Positions 35,212 through 43,547 of a DNA stretch of 64,000 nucleotides are shown piece by piece. The stretch spans positions 674,494 to 738,493 of the forward strand of contig NZ_JBHSGI010000024.1 of the NCBI RefSeq assembly GCF_042654245.1, written 5' to 3'. The notes beneath the pieces were generated by a model, which was not told where the DNA came from, did no database searches, and saw only the letters and a list, made by a program, of their open reading frames with translations. A program made the translations under genes and the position numbers. The stretch is from Seohaeicola_A nanhaiensis (GTDB taxonomy: Bacteria; Pseudomonadota; Alphaproteobacteria; Rhodobacterales; Rhodobacteraceae). Each line of letters begins with the position of its first letter. Position 1 is the stretch's first letter.

Positions 35212-36801
35212 TTAGTCTTGCTTGGAGACGTTCCAGAACAGGGTGATCGGACTTTCGAGGAAGCCGCTCCACTGGGCGTTCCAGGCGGCGGGGATTCGGA
35301 ACTGTCCGAGCGGACCGACGACACCCTCGTCGATGGCGATCTTCTGGATCTTCTTGGCGATCTCCTTCTGCTCCTCGACCGTGGCGGCCTTGGCATAGTC
35401 GAGCCGCAGCGCCGAGATCTCGGGCACGTCGGGCCAGCCCGCCCAGGAGGCGCGGCCGTCGGTGGCGAGCGGCGTGTTACCGAACGGATCGCCGCTGGTC
35501 GCCAGGATGCTGTAGGTCGAGAAGATGTTCCAGCCACCCTCGGACGGCGCGTCCTGATTGCCCTGCTGCGCCGCCAGGGTCTGCCAGTCCATCATCTTCA
35601 TCTGGACGTTGAACCCGGCCTTGCGCAGCGCGTCGCCGATCACGATCGGCTGGGGCATGACCATGGCGAGATCGGTCGGCGCCATGATGACCACCGGGGT
35701 GTTGTCATAGCCCGCTTCCTTCAGCAGCTCCTTGGCCTTGTCGATCTGGCCGTTGACGACCCATTCCTTGCCGTATTCGTCGCCGTTGACGTTGCCGCAT
35801 CCCATGATCGCCGCGCAGGTGCGGTAATATTCGGGGTTGCCCACAAGCGCCTGCATGACGGCGTTCTGGTCGACCGCCGCGATTGCGGCCTGGCGCACCA
35901 GCTTGTTGTCGAACGGGGGATAAAGCCAGTTCATCCGGAAATAGGTCCAGGCCCCGAGCGGATCGAGGATGGCGGTCTTGATGTCGGCAGAGTTCTCGAC
36001 CAGCGGCAGCAGGTCGAAGGGCACCTGCTGGATGAAATCCACCTCGCCGCTTTGCAGCGCGTTGATGGCGGTCATCTGGTCCGGCATGGTCAGCCATTCC
36101 ACCCGGTCGACCTTCACGTCCTTGCCGCCGGCGGTCCAGCTGGCCGGTTCGTCGCGGGGCACATAGTCTTCGAACTTCTCGTAGACCACTTTGATGCCCG
36201 GCTGGAATTCATCCTTCACGAAGACAAAGGGCCCCGAGCCGACAAATTCGCTGATGGCCTCGCTGGCGGGGGTCTCGGCGATGCGCTTGGGCATCATGAA
36301 GGGCGCGCGCGAGCTCATCTTGGACAGTCCCGCGAGCAGCAGCGTCGTGGGGGTGTTGAGCGTGACGGTGAAGGTCTTGTCGTCGACCACCTCGATCGCG
36401 TCCACCATGGTCATCAGCGGCTTGGCCGTGCTGTCGACCTGCGCCCAGCGGTTGATCGAGGCGACGCAGTCCTCGGCCGTCACCGGCGCGCCGTCGTGCC
36501 ATTTCAGCCCGTCGCGCAGGGTGAAGGTGTAGGTCCTCTCGTCTTCGGACACCGTCCAGTCGGCCATCTGCGGGCGGACCTTGAACTCTGAATCCACGCC
36601 CAGAAGCGTGTCGTAGATCATGTAGCCGTGATCCCGGGTGATGAAGGCGGTGGTCATGATCGGGTCGGTGATCCTGAGACCGGACTGCATGACGACCTTG
36701 AGCGTTTCGGCGCTTGCCGCCGTCGCTCCGAGCGCGATCGCGACGGCCGCCGCGATTGACGCCAGCCGGTTGCGACCGGCTCTTGCGATAGTGTTTTTCA
36801 C
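35212..36801 (-). CDS. dppA: ABC transporter substrate-binding protein, DppA/OppA type
   Basis: A 529-residue periplasmic receptor of the SBP_bac_5 family. A Sec signal peptide covers about residues 1-31 (ending TAASAET). The family signature is seen in the YTFTLRDGLKWHDGAPVTAEDCVASINRW region near residue 90. Ligands in the family are di- or oligopeptides, glutathione or nickel; the neighbouring D-aminoacylase suggests N-acyl-D-amino acids or D-amino-acid-containing peptides. AGGAGAG precedes the ATG. Confidence 0.94.
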   Translation of the reverse strand: MKNTIARAGRNRLASIAAAVAIALGATAASAETLKVVMQSGLRITDPIMTTAFITRDHGYMIYDTLLGVDSEFKVRPQMADWTVSEDERTYTFTLRDGLKWHDGAPVTAEDCVASINRWAQVDSTAKPLMTMVDAIEVVDDKTFTVTLNTPTTLLLAGLSKMSSRAPFMMPKRIAETPASEAISEFVGSGPFVFVKDEFQPGIKVVYEKFEDYVPRDEPASWTAGGKDVKVDRVEWLTMPDQMTAINALQSGEVDFIQQVPFDLLPLVENSADIKTAILDPLGAWTYFRMNWLYPPFDNKLVRQAAIAAVDQNAVMQALVGNPEYYRTCAAIMGCGNVNGDEYGKEWVVNGQIDKAKELLKEAGYDNTPVVIMAPTDLAMVMPQPIVIGDALRKAGFNVQMKMMDWQTLAAQQGNQDAPSEGGWNIFSTYSILATSGDPFGNTPLATDGRASWAGWPDVPEISALRLDYAKAATVEEQKEIAKKIQKIAIDEGVVGPLGQFRIPAAWNAQWSGFLESPITLFWNVSKQD

Positions 36802-36847
36802 TGTTCTTCTCTCCTTTTACTCTGTTGGACTCTGGATGAAGGATCTG

Positions 36848-38509
36848 TCAGCCGCGCTTGGCGAGCTGCGAAATCGTCGAATTCGGCGAGATGTATTCGA
36901 GGCTGGTGCGGACCGAGATGAAGACCGGTCGCCGGGCCGAAAGCGCCTCTTGCAGGGTTGGCCGGATCTCGTCCGCGCGGTTGATCTGGAAGGCGAGGGC
37001 GCCGAAGCTTTCCCCCCAGGCGCGGAAATCGGGGTTCTTGAGGTCAGTCATCGCCAGACGGTTGGGAAAGGTCTTTTCCTGGTGCATCCGGATCGTGCCG
37101 TAGGAGCCGTTGTCCGAGACCACGAGGATCGGGGAGGCGCCGTATTGCATCGCCGTCGCCAGTTCGTTGCCAGTCATCAGCATCCCGCCGTCCCCGGCGA
37201 AGCCGATCACCTGACGGCCGGGAAAGCGGAGGCTCGCTGCCACCGCCGCAGGCACACCGAAGCCCATGGCCCCCGAGCAGGGACCGAGCATCCGGCGGTT
37301 GCCGCCGAAGCGGATCGCCTTCTGCACCCAGGCACCGAAGTTGCCCGCGTCGCTGGCGATGATCGCGTCGTCGGCCAGCATCGCGTCGACCGCGCGCACG
37401 AAGGCGCCGAAGACGACGCCGTCCTCGGCCTCGGCCGGGCCGTCCCACTGCCGCAGGCGCAGGGCGCCCGCGTGCAGGTCGTGGCACCAGTCGAGGTGGG
37501 CACGTCGCGGAGCCTCCGGCGCGACCGCGGCGAGCTGGGACAGCACCTCGACCGGGTCGGCGGCGATGCCGAGGGCGAGATCGCGGAAGCTGCCGAGCTC
37601 GGCGGCATCGGGCCAGACTTGGACCACCGGCTGCGCGGGGCAGGGGGCGGCGGGGAAGCTGTAGCCCTGGCTGGTCACGTCGCCCAGCCGAGCCCCGACG
37701 GCGAGAACGAGGTCGCTTTGCGACAGCGCCGCGATCAGGGCGCCCGGCGCACCGTAGCCCATGTGCCCGGCGTAGTTCGGATGGTCGTTGTCGATCACGT
37801 CGATCTGGCGCACAGCGGCGGCGACCGGAAGGCCAAAGCCTTCGGCCACCCGCAGCAGCGCTGAGCGCCCGGCCTCGGTCTGCAACAGCCCGCCTGCCAC
37901 GATCAGCGGCCTGCGCGCGGCGGCGATCTGTTTGCGCAGCGCCTCGATGTCCGACGTGGCAGCCGCCGCCCGCGTCGGGCCGCGCACCGGCACCGGCGCT
38001 TCGGCCACGGTTTCCTCGAGCATGTCCTCGGGGAGCGAAATCACCACCGGCCCGGGTGTGCCGGCCCGGGCGCGATGAAAGGCGGTAGCGACGATATCGG
38101 CCAGGCGGGCGGGGTCATGCACCTCGGCCGTCCATTTGCACATCGGCGCGAAGAGGCGGGCATGATCGACCTCCTGAAAGGCATTCATGCCGAGGTGCGG
38201 GCGTTCGACCTGACCGACGAAAAGGATCATCGGCACTGCGTCCTGTTGGGCCGTGTGCACCGCGATGGCTGCATTCATCGCGCCGGGGCCGCGGCTGACG
38301 AAGGCGACGGCGGTTCGGCCGGAGAGCTTGGCGTCTGCCACCGCCATGAAGCCCGCGCCGCCTTCGTGCCGGGCTGTGACGACCTGGAGATCGGCTGCAT
38401 CGACCATCGCATCCAGCACGCTGAGGTAGCTTTCGCCCGGGACGCAGAACACCCGGTCGATATCGTGCTGGATCAGTGACGCCACGAGGATGTCGGCGGC
38501 TCGGTTCAT
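36848..38509 (-). CDS. ThDP-dependent enzyme, acetolactate synthase large-subunit-like
   Basis: A 553-residue ThDP enzyme with catalytic Glu49 (TARHEGGAGFMA), a central domain at about 185-330, and the GDGG...N-x-YG motif near residue 430. It lacks the regulatory subunit gene of biosynthetic acetolactate synthase and lies inside a transporter and deacylase operon. A catabolic decarboxylase or carboligase acting on a 2-oxo acid derived from the released amino acid is therefore plausible. Its start overlaps the stop of the tetR gene (ATGA). Confidence 0.9.
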   Translation of the reverse strand: MNRAADILVASLIQHDIDRVFCVPGESYLSVLDAMVDAADLQVVTARHEGGAGFMAVADAKLSGRTAVAFVSRGPGAMNAAIAVHTAQQDAVPMILFVGQVERPHLGMNAFQEVDHARLFAPMCKWTAEVHDPARLADIVATAFHRARAGTPGPVVISLPEDMLEETVAEAPVPVRGPTRAAAATSDIEALRKQIAAARRPLIVAGGLLQTEAGRSALLRVAEGFGLPVAAAVRQIDVIDNDHPNYAGHMGYGAPGALIAALSQSDLVLAVGARLGDVTSQGYSFPAAPCPAQPVVQVWPDAAELGSFRDLALGIAADPVEVLSQLAAVAPEAPRRAHLDWCHDLHAGALRLRQWDGPAEAEDGVVFGAFVRAVDAMLADDAIIASDAGNFGAWVQKAIRFGGNRRMLGPCSGAMGFGVPAAVAASLRFPGRQVIGFAGDGGMLMTGNELATAMQYGASPILVVSDNGSYGTIRMHQEKTFPNRLAMTDLKNPDFRAWGESFGALAFQINRADEIRPTLQEALSARRPVFISVRTSLEYISPNSTISQLAKRG

Positions 38510-39168
38510 TCTTCATTTCCTTTGGGCTTCGAGGCGCGTGCCGCTTCCAGCGTGTGCAGGGATTCGGCGCGCAGGTTTTCCGGCAGCGCGGTCAGCATCA
38601 GGTCCACGGCGCTCCAGATCCGGTCCCAGCCGTCCGCCGATCGCAGCGGCACGCCGAGAAAGACATCCTCGGTCTTCGCGCGCAGGGACAGATAGAGGAC
38701 ACCTGCAAGAAGGACGCTGACGAAGGCCGGAACATCGGCCTTGTCCGTCAGTTCGTCGAGCCGGTCGATGAAGGTGCGCGCTTCCCGTTCGCGCTGGGCG
38801 CGAAGACGGTCGCCAATCTCGGTGCGCTCGATAAGTTCCCATCGCCGTACCGCCGCGACGGCCTCGTCCTGGGAGAGAACCGCCTCCTGCTCGCGCAGCA
38901 TTCCGGTTATCAGCGCTGACGGCGTCAGGTTGCTGGTATCTTCGGAACGCAGCACGCCGGCCCTGCTGCTCCAGTAATCGTGGCCCTTCATCCAGACGAA
39001 CATCAGGCCCGGGAGCCCGTCGAAATACCGGTAGATCAGCTCTTTGCTGACGCCCGCCCGCTTGGCGATGGCATTGATCCCGACGCTCTGCATGCCGCCC
39101 TCGATCAACTGGGCCTCGAGGGCTTCGAGAATGGCCTGCTCGGTTTTTTCCCGGCGCGACATCTTCAC
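38506..39168 (-). CDS. TetR/AcrR-family regulator
   Basis: A 220-residue TetR-type regulator. The helix-turn-helix covers about residues 5-55 (KTEQAILEALEAQLIEGGMQSVGINAIAKRAGVSKELIYRYFDG). The C-terminal domain is a generic TetR ligand-binding bundle. It is the second gene of the operon, overlapping both neighbours by four bases, and so should autoregulate the unit; the 18-bp inverted repeat at 40103-40120 is the obvious candidate site. Confidence 0.92.
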   Translation of the reverse strand: MKMSRREKTEQAILEALEAQLIEGGMQSVGINAIAKRAGVSKELIYRYFDGLPGLMFVWMKGHDYWSSRAGVLRSEDTSNLTPSALITGMLREQEAVLSQDEAVAAVRRWELIERTEIGDRLRAQREREARTFIDRLDELTDKADVPAFVSVLLAGVLYLSLRAKTEDVFLGVPLRSADGWDRIWSAVDLMLTALPENLRAESLHTLEAARASKPKGNEE

Positions 39169-40079
39169 GACCGCTCCACCGCGAAGCGGGTCTGTCGGGA
39201 GGGGTCGGGACTCGCCGTTTCGCCGTCAAGGCGCGCAAACACTTCCGTGATGCAGGTTCCGACCTGCCGCCCGCCCTGCCAGACAGGCGTTCGCGAATAG
39301 ACGACGGTCACGACGCCGGGCGATGCCGGCCACCAGGGATCGGCGCGCGCGATCCGCAGGACGTCACCGGTCTCGTCGAGGTCGATGCGATCCTCGTCCG
39401 CGGCGGAAACCGGAACCGGCCTAGCCAACTGCGCCAGAAAGCAGCCGGAGTTGTTGCCCGCAAGGGTCGACCAGATCAGATCGCCGATGGCGGTGACGGT
39501 TTGACGAGGCCGGTTGAAGTGAATCGAATTGCCCAGCAACGCATAGCCTCTGCCATGCTCACTGCGGTATGCCTCTATCAGATCGGCGCGCCGCCGGACC
39601 CTTGCGGAGTTGGCAAATCCGATCCGACCATCCGAGGTCACGGCGATGAGGCCGCAGTCCGCTTCGGCGTTTTCGTCGAGTTCAGCCCGCACCGCATCCT
39701 GCGGGGCCTGGCCGTGCCGGATACGTTCAAGCGCGGACAGATTCAGGGGCTTTCCCGAGGCGCCCGGACGCTGGGGGAGCCGGTGTCCGGTGACGAGCGC
39801 CATGCCGTCACCAGCGAGAAACTGGGACAGGGGTTCCGGGCGGTCCGGTCCGCTGGAAATCACGGCTGCGCAGCGCGCTTCGGTCAACCCGTCGTAGGCA
39901 CCGAGCGCCGCGATGCCGCCGCGCTGGCCGCTGAACTGCCGGTGCAGACCCTGGTCGTCAAGGAACGAAACAACGACAAATCCGCCAATCGACCCGCACC
40001 CCAGGACCTCGGTCGCCAGCACGCCATTCAGAACCGCTCGCCCCGCGCCACTCCCATAAGCTGCGATCCCAATTGTCAT
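39165..40079 (-). CDS. Conserved hypothetical protein, possibly Ntn-hydrolase-like
   Basis: A 304-residue protein starting MTIGIAAYGSGAGRAVLNG, with a glycine-rich first half and a GGFVVVSFLDDQG strand pair. The layout faintly resembles the DUF1028 and related families, which look like N-terminal-nucleophile hydrolases, but the nucleophile cannot be assigned; I do not recognise the family with confidence. No signal peptide or membrane helix. First gene of the D-aminoacylase operon, directly behind its promoter. Confidence 0.72.
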   Translation of the reverse strand: MTIGIAAYGSGAGRAVLNGVLATEVLGCGSIGGFVVVSFLDDQGLHRQFSGQRGGIAALGAYDGLTEARCAAVISSGPDRPEPLSQFLAGDGMALVTGHRLPQRPGASGKPLNLSALERIRHGQAPQDAVRAELDENAEADCGLIAVTSDGRIGFANSARVRRRADLIEAYRSEHGRGYALLGNSIHFNRPRQTVTAIGDLIWSTLAGNNSGCFLAQLARPVPVSAADEDRIDLDETGDVLRIARADPWWPASPGVVTVVYSRTPVWQGGRQVGTCITEVFARLDGETASPDPSRQTRFAVERS

Positions 40080-40102
40080 CGGTGAGCCGTCTCCAACAGT
40101 TT

Positions 40103-40120
40103 TGTGACCACACGGTCACA
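40103..40120. promoter_or_regulatory. TetR-type operator TGTGACC-N4-GGTCACA
   Basis: Perfect 7-bp arms (40103-40109 and 40114-40120) with ACAC between them. It covers the predicted transcription start of the operon whose second gene is a TetR regulator, an ideal place for repression. Confidence 0.65.
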
Positions 40121-40123
40121 TTC

Positions 40124-40151
40124 ACATTATGAGATTCGGTCTGCCTGTCAA
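40124..40151 (-). promoter_or_regulatory. Strong sigma-70 promoter of the D-aminoacylase operon
   Basis: On the minus strand a perfect TTGACA (40151-40146), a 16-nt spacer and TAATGT (40129-40124). The operator at 40103-40120 follows immediately, and the first ATG is about 45 nt further at 40079. Confidence 0.65.
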
Positions 40152-40563
40152 CAAGGTATGCTCTGACACGTGCAAGTTGCCCGGGACGCGCCCTCGATCA
40201 GGGTGGTTCCACGCAGTCATTGCCGAAGAATCCAGCTTTGACGCGGCCGGCCGCGGCGGGACCGACCGAGGTCGGCTGTTCGCGGTCAAAAGGTGATGAT
40301 TGTGCGGCGTGGCGGAGACGAAGCCGAAGAAGCAGGGCTGTAGATCTACGCCATGGCACTCTAAATGGAGGGATCGAGCAGACAGCCGAGGGCGGAAAGC
40401 CGTCTGTGACCTTTTGGGGAATGCACGCCCGTTTCAGAGCGTCTTAGAACTCTCCGGGATCTGGCCGTCTGGCGCGTTGCCTCCTGTGCCGGCCACCACC
40501 CGGCACAGGAAGACTGCAATGGGATGGCGGCCGGCGTCGATGATGGAGCCGGTGATCCGGGTG
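40152..40563. other. 412-nt intergenic region
   Basis: Between the D-aminoacylase operon promoter and the end of the ABM-like gene. Open frames here are not protein-like. The only clear structure is the stem-loop at 40483-40509. Base composition is less GC-rich than the flanking operon. Confidence 0.4.
40483..40509 (-). terminator. Stem-loop after the ABM-like gene
   Basis: Perfect 10-bp stem CCTGTGCCGG (40483-40492) with CCGGCACAGG (40500-40509), 7-nt loop, beginning about 55 nt after the stop on the minus strand. No U tract. Confidence 0.5.
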
Positions 40564-41160
40564 TTATGCTATTGCACCAAACTGCATGTTGACGGGCTCG
40601 ATCATGGCGAGAAACGCCTCGCAATCCTCGTTCCCGCTCCAACTGTCGCAAATGGTTTCTGCGGCCTCCTGCGATTGGGCAAACGCCAGGTCGGCCCAGA
40701 TTCCATCCTTGAGCTTGGCCAACCTCTGACCGCGCCAGCCGGATTGACGGGAGAGATGACGGTCTACCATGCGCGTGTGCGCGGAACGCAAGTCCTCTTC
40801 GGAAATGCCCGGCCGCAAGCGAAACAAGCCAAGTTCAATGCCATCGCCTGGCTGCATGAACGGCAGGCCCCCGACTTCCAGCATAAAATGCCCCATGCCG
40901 TTGAACCTGTCGATCGATTGACGAAATGGCGCAAACGCCTCCGCGGAGCCGACCTGTTTCCCTGCGTCATGGGCCGCTTCCAGGCTGGTCCACCCGACCA
41001 GATCTGCGCGGTCGGTCGCGTTTGTACTACCGCTAAGCGGTAACCAACCGGCGAAGCCCGGCAATTTCACAGCCATACCGACCGCAAGCTGGCGCTGGCG
41101 ATCCGCTTCTGCAGGTTCGATGGATGTGTAGGTAACAATTTCAAGGCAGGGTTTTGACAT
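40564..41160 (-). CDS. ABM-like dimeric alpha-beta barrel protein
   Basis: A 198-residue soluble protein that appears to contain two ferredoxin-like repeats of the antibiotic-biosynthesis-monooxygenase type. The first half has EIVTYTSIEPAEADRQRQLAVGMAVKLPGF, then DLVGWTSLEAAHDAGK; the second half has IELGLFRLRPGISEEDLRSAHTRMVD, then WADLAFAQSQEAAETICDSW. The ATG at 41160 is preferred to one 16 codons upstream because the upstream region contains the operator. It is divergent from the YafY regulator and probably under its control. Confidence 0.78.
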   Translation of the reverse strand: MSKPCLEIVTYTSIEPAEADRQRQLAVGMAVKLPGFAGWLPLSGSTNATDRADLVGWTSLEAAHDAGKQVGSAEAFAPFRQSIDRFNGMGHFMLEVGGLPFMQPGDGIELGLFRLRPGISEEDLRSAHTRMVDRHLSRQSGWRGQRLAKLKDGIWADLAFAQSQEAAETICDSWSGNEDCEAFLAMIEPVNMQFGAIA

Positions 41161-41198
41161 AGCGAACTTCCTTTCTGGATGCCGCTGAATACCGCCTG

Positions 41199-41221
41199 CC
41201 CCTGACACTTGTTGTCAGGGG
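41199..41221. promoter_or_regulatory. 23-bp operator between the ABM-like gene and yafY
   Basis: Perfect inverted repeat CCCCTGACA (41199-41207) and TGTCAGGGG (41213-41221) with a 5-nt centre, in the 78-nt region between divergent genes, 18 nt before the regulator ATG. CTGACA-N5-TGTCAG is the kind of site used by YafY/WYL-type regulators of small divergent enzymes. Confidence 0.7.
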
Positions 41222-41238
41222 TGTGATATGACGTCGCC

Positions 41239-41916
41239 ATGAAATCACTTCGTCTCTTTTCTCTCCTGGATGAGCTGCGCGCTGCAAAGCACCCTGTCTC
41301 ATCCGCAGTTCTTGCCGAGCGGTTGGGCGTTTCGGTTCGAACCATCTACCGCGACATGGCGAGCTTGCAGTCCATGGGCGCTCCAATCCGTGGTGAGTCT
41401 GGCCTCGGTTTCCAGCTGGAGGCGGGCTACTTCCTGCCCCCGCTGCATTTTACTGCCGACGAGCTTGAGGCCGTCATGCTGGGGTTGCGTCTGCTCCGTG
41501 CCCGAAATGCCGGAGCCCTCCACGATGCGGCGTCACGCGCGCAAGGCAAGCTTGCAGCAACACTGGGAGATGACGGGCGCGAGTTGTTGAGGCACTTGCC
41601 CATGATGGCAGTGCGACGCGATAGCGACACGGACAAACGCGCTGAAGACTGGGAAAAGCTGATCAGGCTGGCCATCAGGGAGCGCCGCATCTTGGACATT
41701 GCCTACAACAGTTTGAACCAGAAGCGTACACGCAGACGGATCCACCCTGTGGGCATGACGATCTTCGATGACGCCTGGCTGCTGACAGCCTGGTGTGAAG
41801 TTGCTGAGGACTTCCGAAACTTCAGACTCGATAGAATCGACGTCGCTGAGGACACCGGGGCGCGATTTCGACCAATGAAAAGCCGAACTTTTCAAGCCTA
41901 TGTCGCGAGCCTTTGA
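41239..41916 (+). CDS. YafY-type WYL-domain transcriptional regulator
   Basis: A 225-residue regulator. Residues about 1-60 are a DeoR-like winged helix (LLDELRAAKHPVSSAVLAERLGVSVRTIYRDMASLQSMG). Residues about 130-220 are a WYL domain (LDIAYNSLNQKRTRRRIHPVGMTIFDDAWLLTAWCEVAEDFRNFRLDRI). The WYL Trp-Tyr-Leu position reads as WLL. WYL domains bind nucleotides, oligonucleotides or small ligands. It is divergent from the ABM-like gene across a perfect 23-bp operator. Confidence 0.9.
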   Translation: MKSLRLFSLLDELRAAKHPVSSAVLAERLGVSVRTIYRDMASLQSMGAPIRGESGLGFQLEAGYFLPPLHFTADELEAVMLGLRLLRARNAGALHDAASRAQGKLAATLGDDGRELLRHLPMMAVRRDSDTDKRAEDWEKLIRLAIRERRILDIAYNSLNQKRTRRRIHPVGMTIFDDAWLLTAWCEVAEDFRNFRLDRIDVAEDTGARFRPMKSRTFQAYVASL

Positions 41917-42284
41917 CGCATTATGCGGGCTCGGCCGGCTGACGTGTGACCATCGATAGTATTGCGACCTGTGCGCGCATCGGATGGCAACTATCGAGCA
42001 CAGTGTTTCCGTTGACGAGCGGCAGAATCGGGTCAGGATTTGCCGCTTTGGCCTCAAGGCATCTCGGGTTGTAGCGTAAAACTGGCGGTTTCTCATCCTG
42101 CGGCGAGTCGGTGATCCGTGGGAATTTCGGGTCGTAGCGGGCAATCGGCGGGGAGTGGCGGAGGGGGTGGGCCTGGTATCGAACCTTCTCCACCCCGATA
42201 CGGGTTCGGAGATCAGTCCAAAGCCTGTGTCAGAGCAGGACCGCACAGCATCTCGGGATGCCTTCTCCGGTCCAAAAGATATGC
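41917..42284. other. 368-nt stretch between convergent genes
   Basis: A 90-codon minus-strand frame (41921-42193) lacks a ribosome site and recognisable family. It carries an internal repeat: TCGGGTTGTAGCG at 42064-42076 and TCGGGTCGTAGCG at 42127-42139, exactly 63 nt apart, encoding two PP-x-x-RY-(D/N)-P motifs. It may be a gene fragment. No hairpin terminator stands out. Confidence 0.35.
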
Positions 42285-43289
42285 CTAACTCTGCTCGGCG
42301 CCTTCGAAGGCAGTTCGGGGTATTCGGATGCGGATCTTGAAAGAGTGGTCCTCCCAATGGCGGGTCAACTCTGCACCAATGTCCTGTGTCGTGAAGTCGA
42401 GCAGCCGGCTACCGAAGCCGGACTTGCATGAACTGGGATCTGTGTATTCCACACCGTGCTCGGTCCATGTAACCAAGACCCATTCCTGGTCCACATGGTC
42501 CACCGTGATATCCAGCGAACCGCTGCCCGAGAGACTGCCGTACTTTGCCGAGTTGGTAGCCAGTTCATTCAGAATCAGAGCGATTGCCGCGGTCGCCCTC
42601 CGGGAAAGTTGGATTTCGAGACCCCGAATGGTTATCTGCCCCGTCTTTCGGAACGGTGCGAGGGTCAGTTCAACCAAGTCACCAAGGTTCTTTGGACTTG
42701 GATGTTCGGCGGTGTCCTGGGTTCCCTGGTAGGCGGTCGAGAGGGCGAGCAGTCGACCGTGGAGATCTTCGAACGCCTCTGTGGCCAAAGGGTTTTCGCG
42801 GCGCGTGATTGAAATCAGGGCGCCGACGACCGAGAACAGGTTCTTGATGCGATGGGACAGTTCCCCGGTCAGGATCTTCACACGCTGCTCAGATGCCCGT
42901 CGCTCTGTGACGTCGACGTTGACGCCGCTCATCCCCAGGAACTCGCCTGAGGCAGAGAACCGCGGGTTGGCGCTGGTATGGAGTGTCCGGTAATTTCCGT
43001 CGGCACGCTTGTAACGCGCTTCGACCTCAAAGCTCTGTTGGCGCGCCATCGCCTCTGCAAACGCCTTCTGTAAAGCTGGGATGTCATCCGGGTGAAGGGT
43101 GTGAGACCAATCGAAGTCAGCAATCGCTTCGTTGGAAATGCCCCAGAACTCGCGCTGGGCGCGGTTGAGATACAGGCATTTGCCCTGCGCGTCGCCAAGC
43201 CAGAGCATTGCGGGAACGCCTTCTAGGATGGCGCGATAAGTCTCTGTCGTGATCGCCTGCCGTTGCCTATCGAATTGACCCCACGGCAT
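42285..43289 (-). CDS. PAS-HWE family sensor histidine kinase
   Basis: A 334-residue cytosolic kinase with no membrane segment. A PAS domain occupies about residues 18-130 (ILEGVPAMLWLGDAQGKCLYLN to MSGVNVDVTERR). The HWE/HisKA_2-type dimerisation motif ELSHRIKNLFSVV has the phosphorylatable His146. The N box is ELATNSAKYGSLS near 248 and the G box GFGSRLLDF near 303. Kinases of this class often feed the PhyR-EcfG general stress pathway or light and redox responses. No response-regulator gene is adjacent. Confidence 0.92.
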   Translation of the reverse strand: MPWGQFDRQRQAITTETYRAILEGVPAMLWLGDAQGKCLYLNRAQREFWGISNEAIADFDWSHTLHPDDIPALQKAFAEAMARQQSFEVEARYKRADGNYRTLHTSANPRFSASGEFLGMSGVNVDVTERRASEQRVKILTGELSHRIKNLFSVVGALISITRRENPLATEAFEDLHGRLLALSTAYQGTQDTAEHPSPKNLGDLVELTLAPFRKTGQITIRGLEIQLSRRATAAIALILNELATNSAKYGSLSGSGSLDITVDHVDQEWVLVTWTEHGVEYTDPSSCKSGFGSRLLDFTTQDIGAELTRHWEDHSFKIRIRIPRTAFEGAEQS

Positions 43290-43385
43290 GGCTACAGACC
43301 TGAATTAAATAACATTTCCGACACTGCCCCCAGAGTGCGCGCGCCGGCCCCTCGCGGCGCGACTCAGGCGAATTTAAGATTGCGC

Positions 43386-43410
43386 CAGCGTTTCCGCTTT
43401 GTAAACGCTG
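43386..43410. repeat. Inverted repeat between kinase and exoD copy 2
   Basis: CAGCGTTT (43386-43393) and AAACGCTG (43403-43410), 9-nt centre, in the 258-nt divergent region. It may be an operator or an mRNA hairpin. Confidence 0.4.
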
Positions 43411-43491
43411 CCGCGCCGCGATCGGTTGGGCGATCCCGTGCCATTTGCGCTTTGCGCGACAAGACCGCAGTCTCGACTTGCTGCCTGCGCC

Positions 43492-43516
43492 GGAACAATC
43501 TGGCCGGTTGTGCGCT
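43492..43516 (+). promoter_or_regulatory. Near-consensus EcfG promoter of exoD copy 2
   Basis: GGAAC (43492-43496), 16 nt, CGCT (43513-43516), one mismatch from the EcfG consensus in the -10 element and 31 nt before the ATG. Confidence 0.3.
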
Positions 43517-43547
43517 ATTCAGCCGTGTCGTCCAAGAAAGATGCCAG

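Noticed and set aside
33341..35272. A 643-residue fusion of two permeases
   Set aside because: The upstream half is a shadow of dppB; a GTG with a ribosome site at 34249 gives a normal DppC.
30279..36591. 800-930 codon plus-strand frames opposite the D-aminoacylase and ABC transporter genes
   Set aside because: Antisense shadows; the minus-strand genes show complete catalytic motifs and operon overlaps.
7994..38509. Naming the two ThDP enzymes ilvB/ilvG
   Set aside because: No regulatory subunit or branched-chain genes nearby; both sit among transporters and regulators, so a biosynthetic name would mislead.
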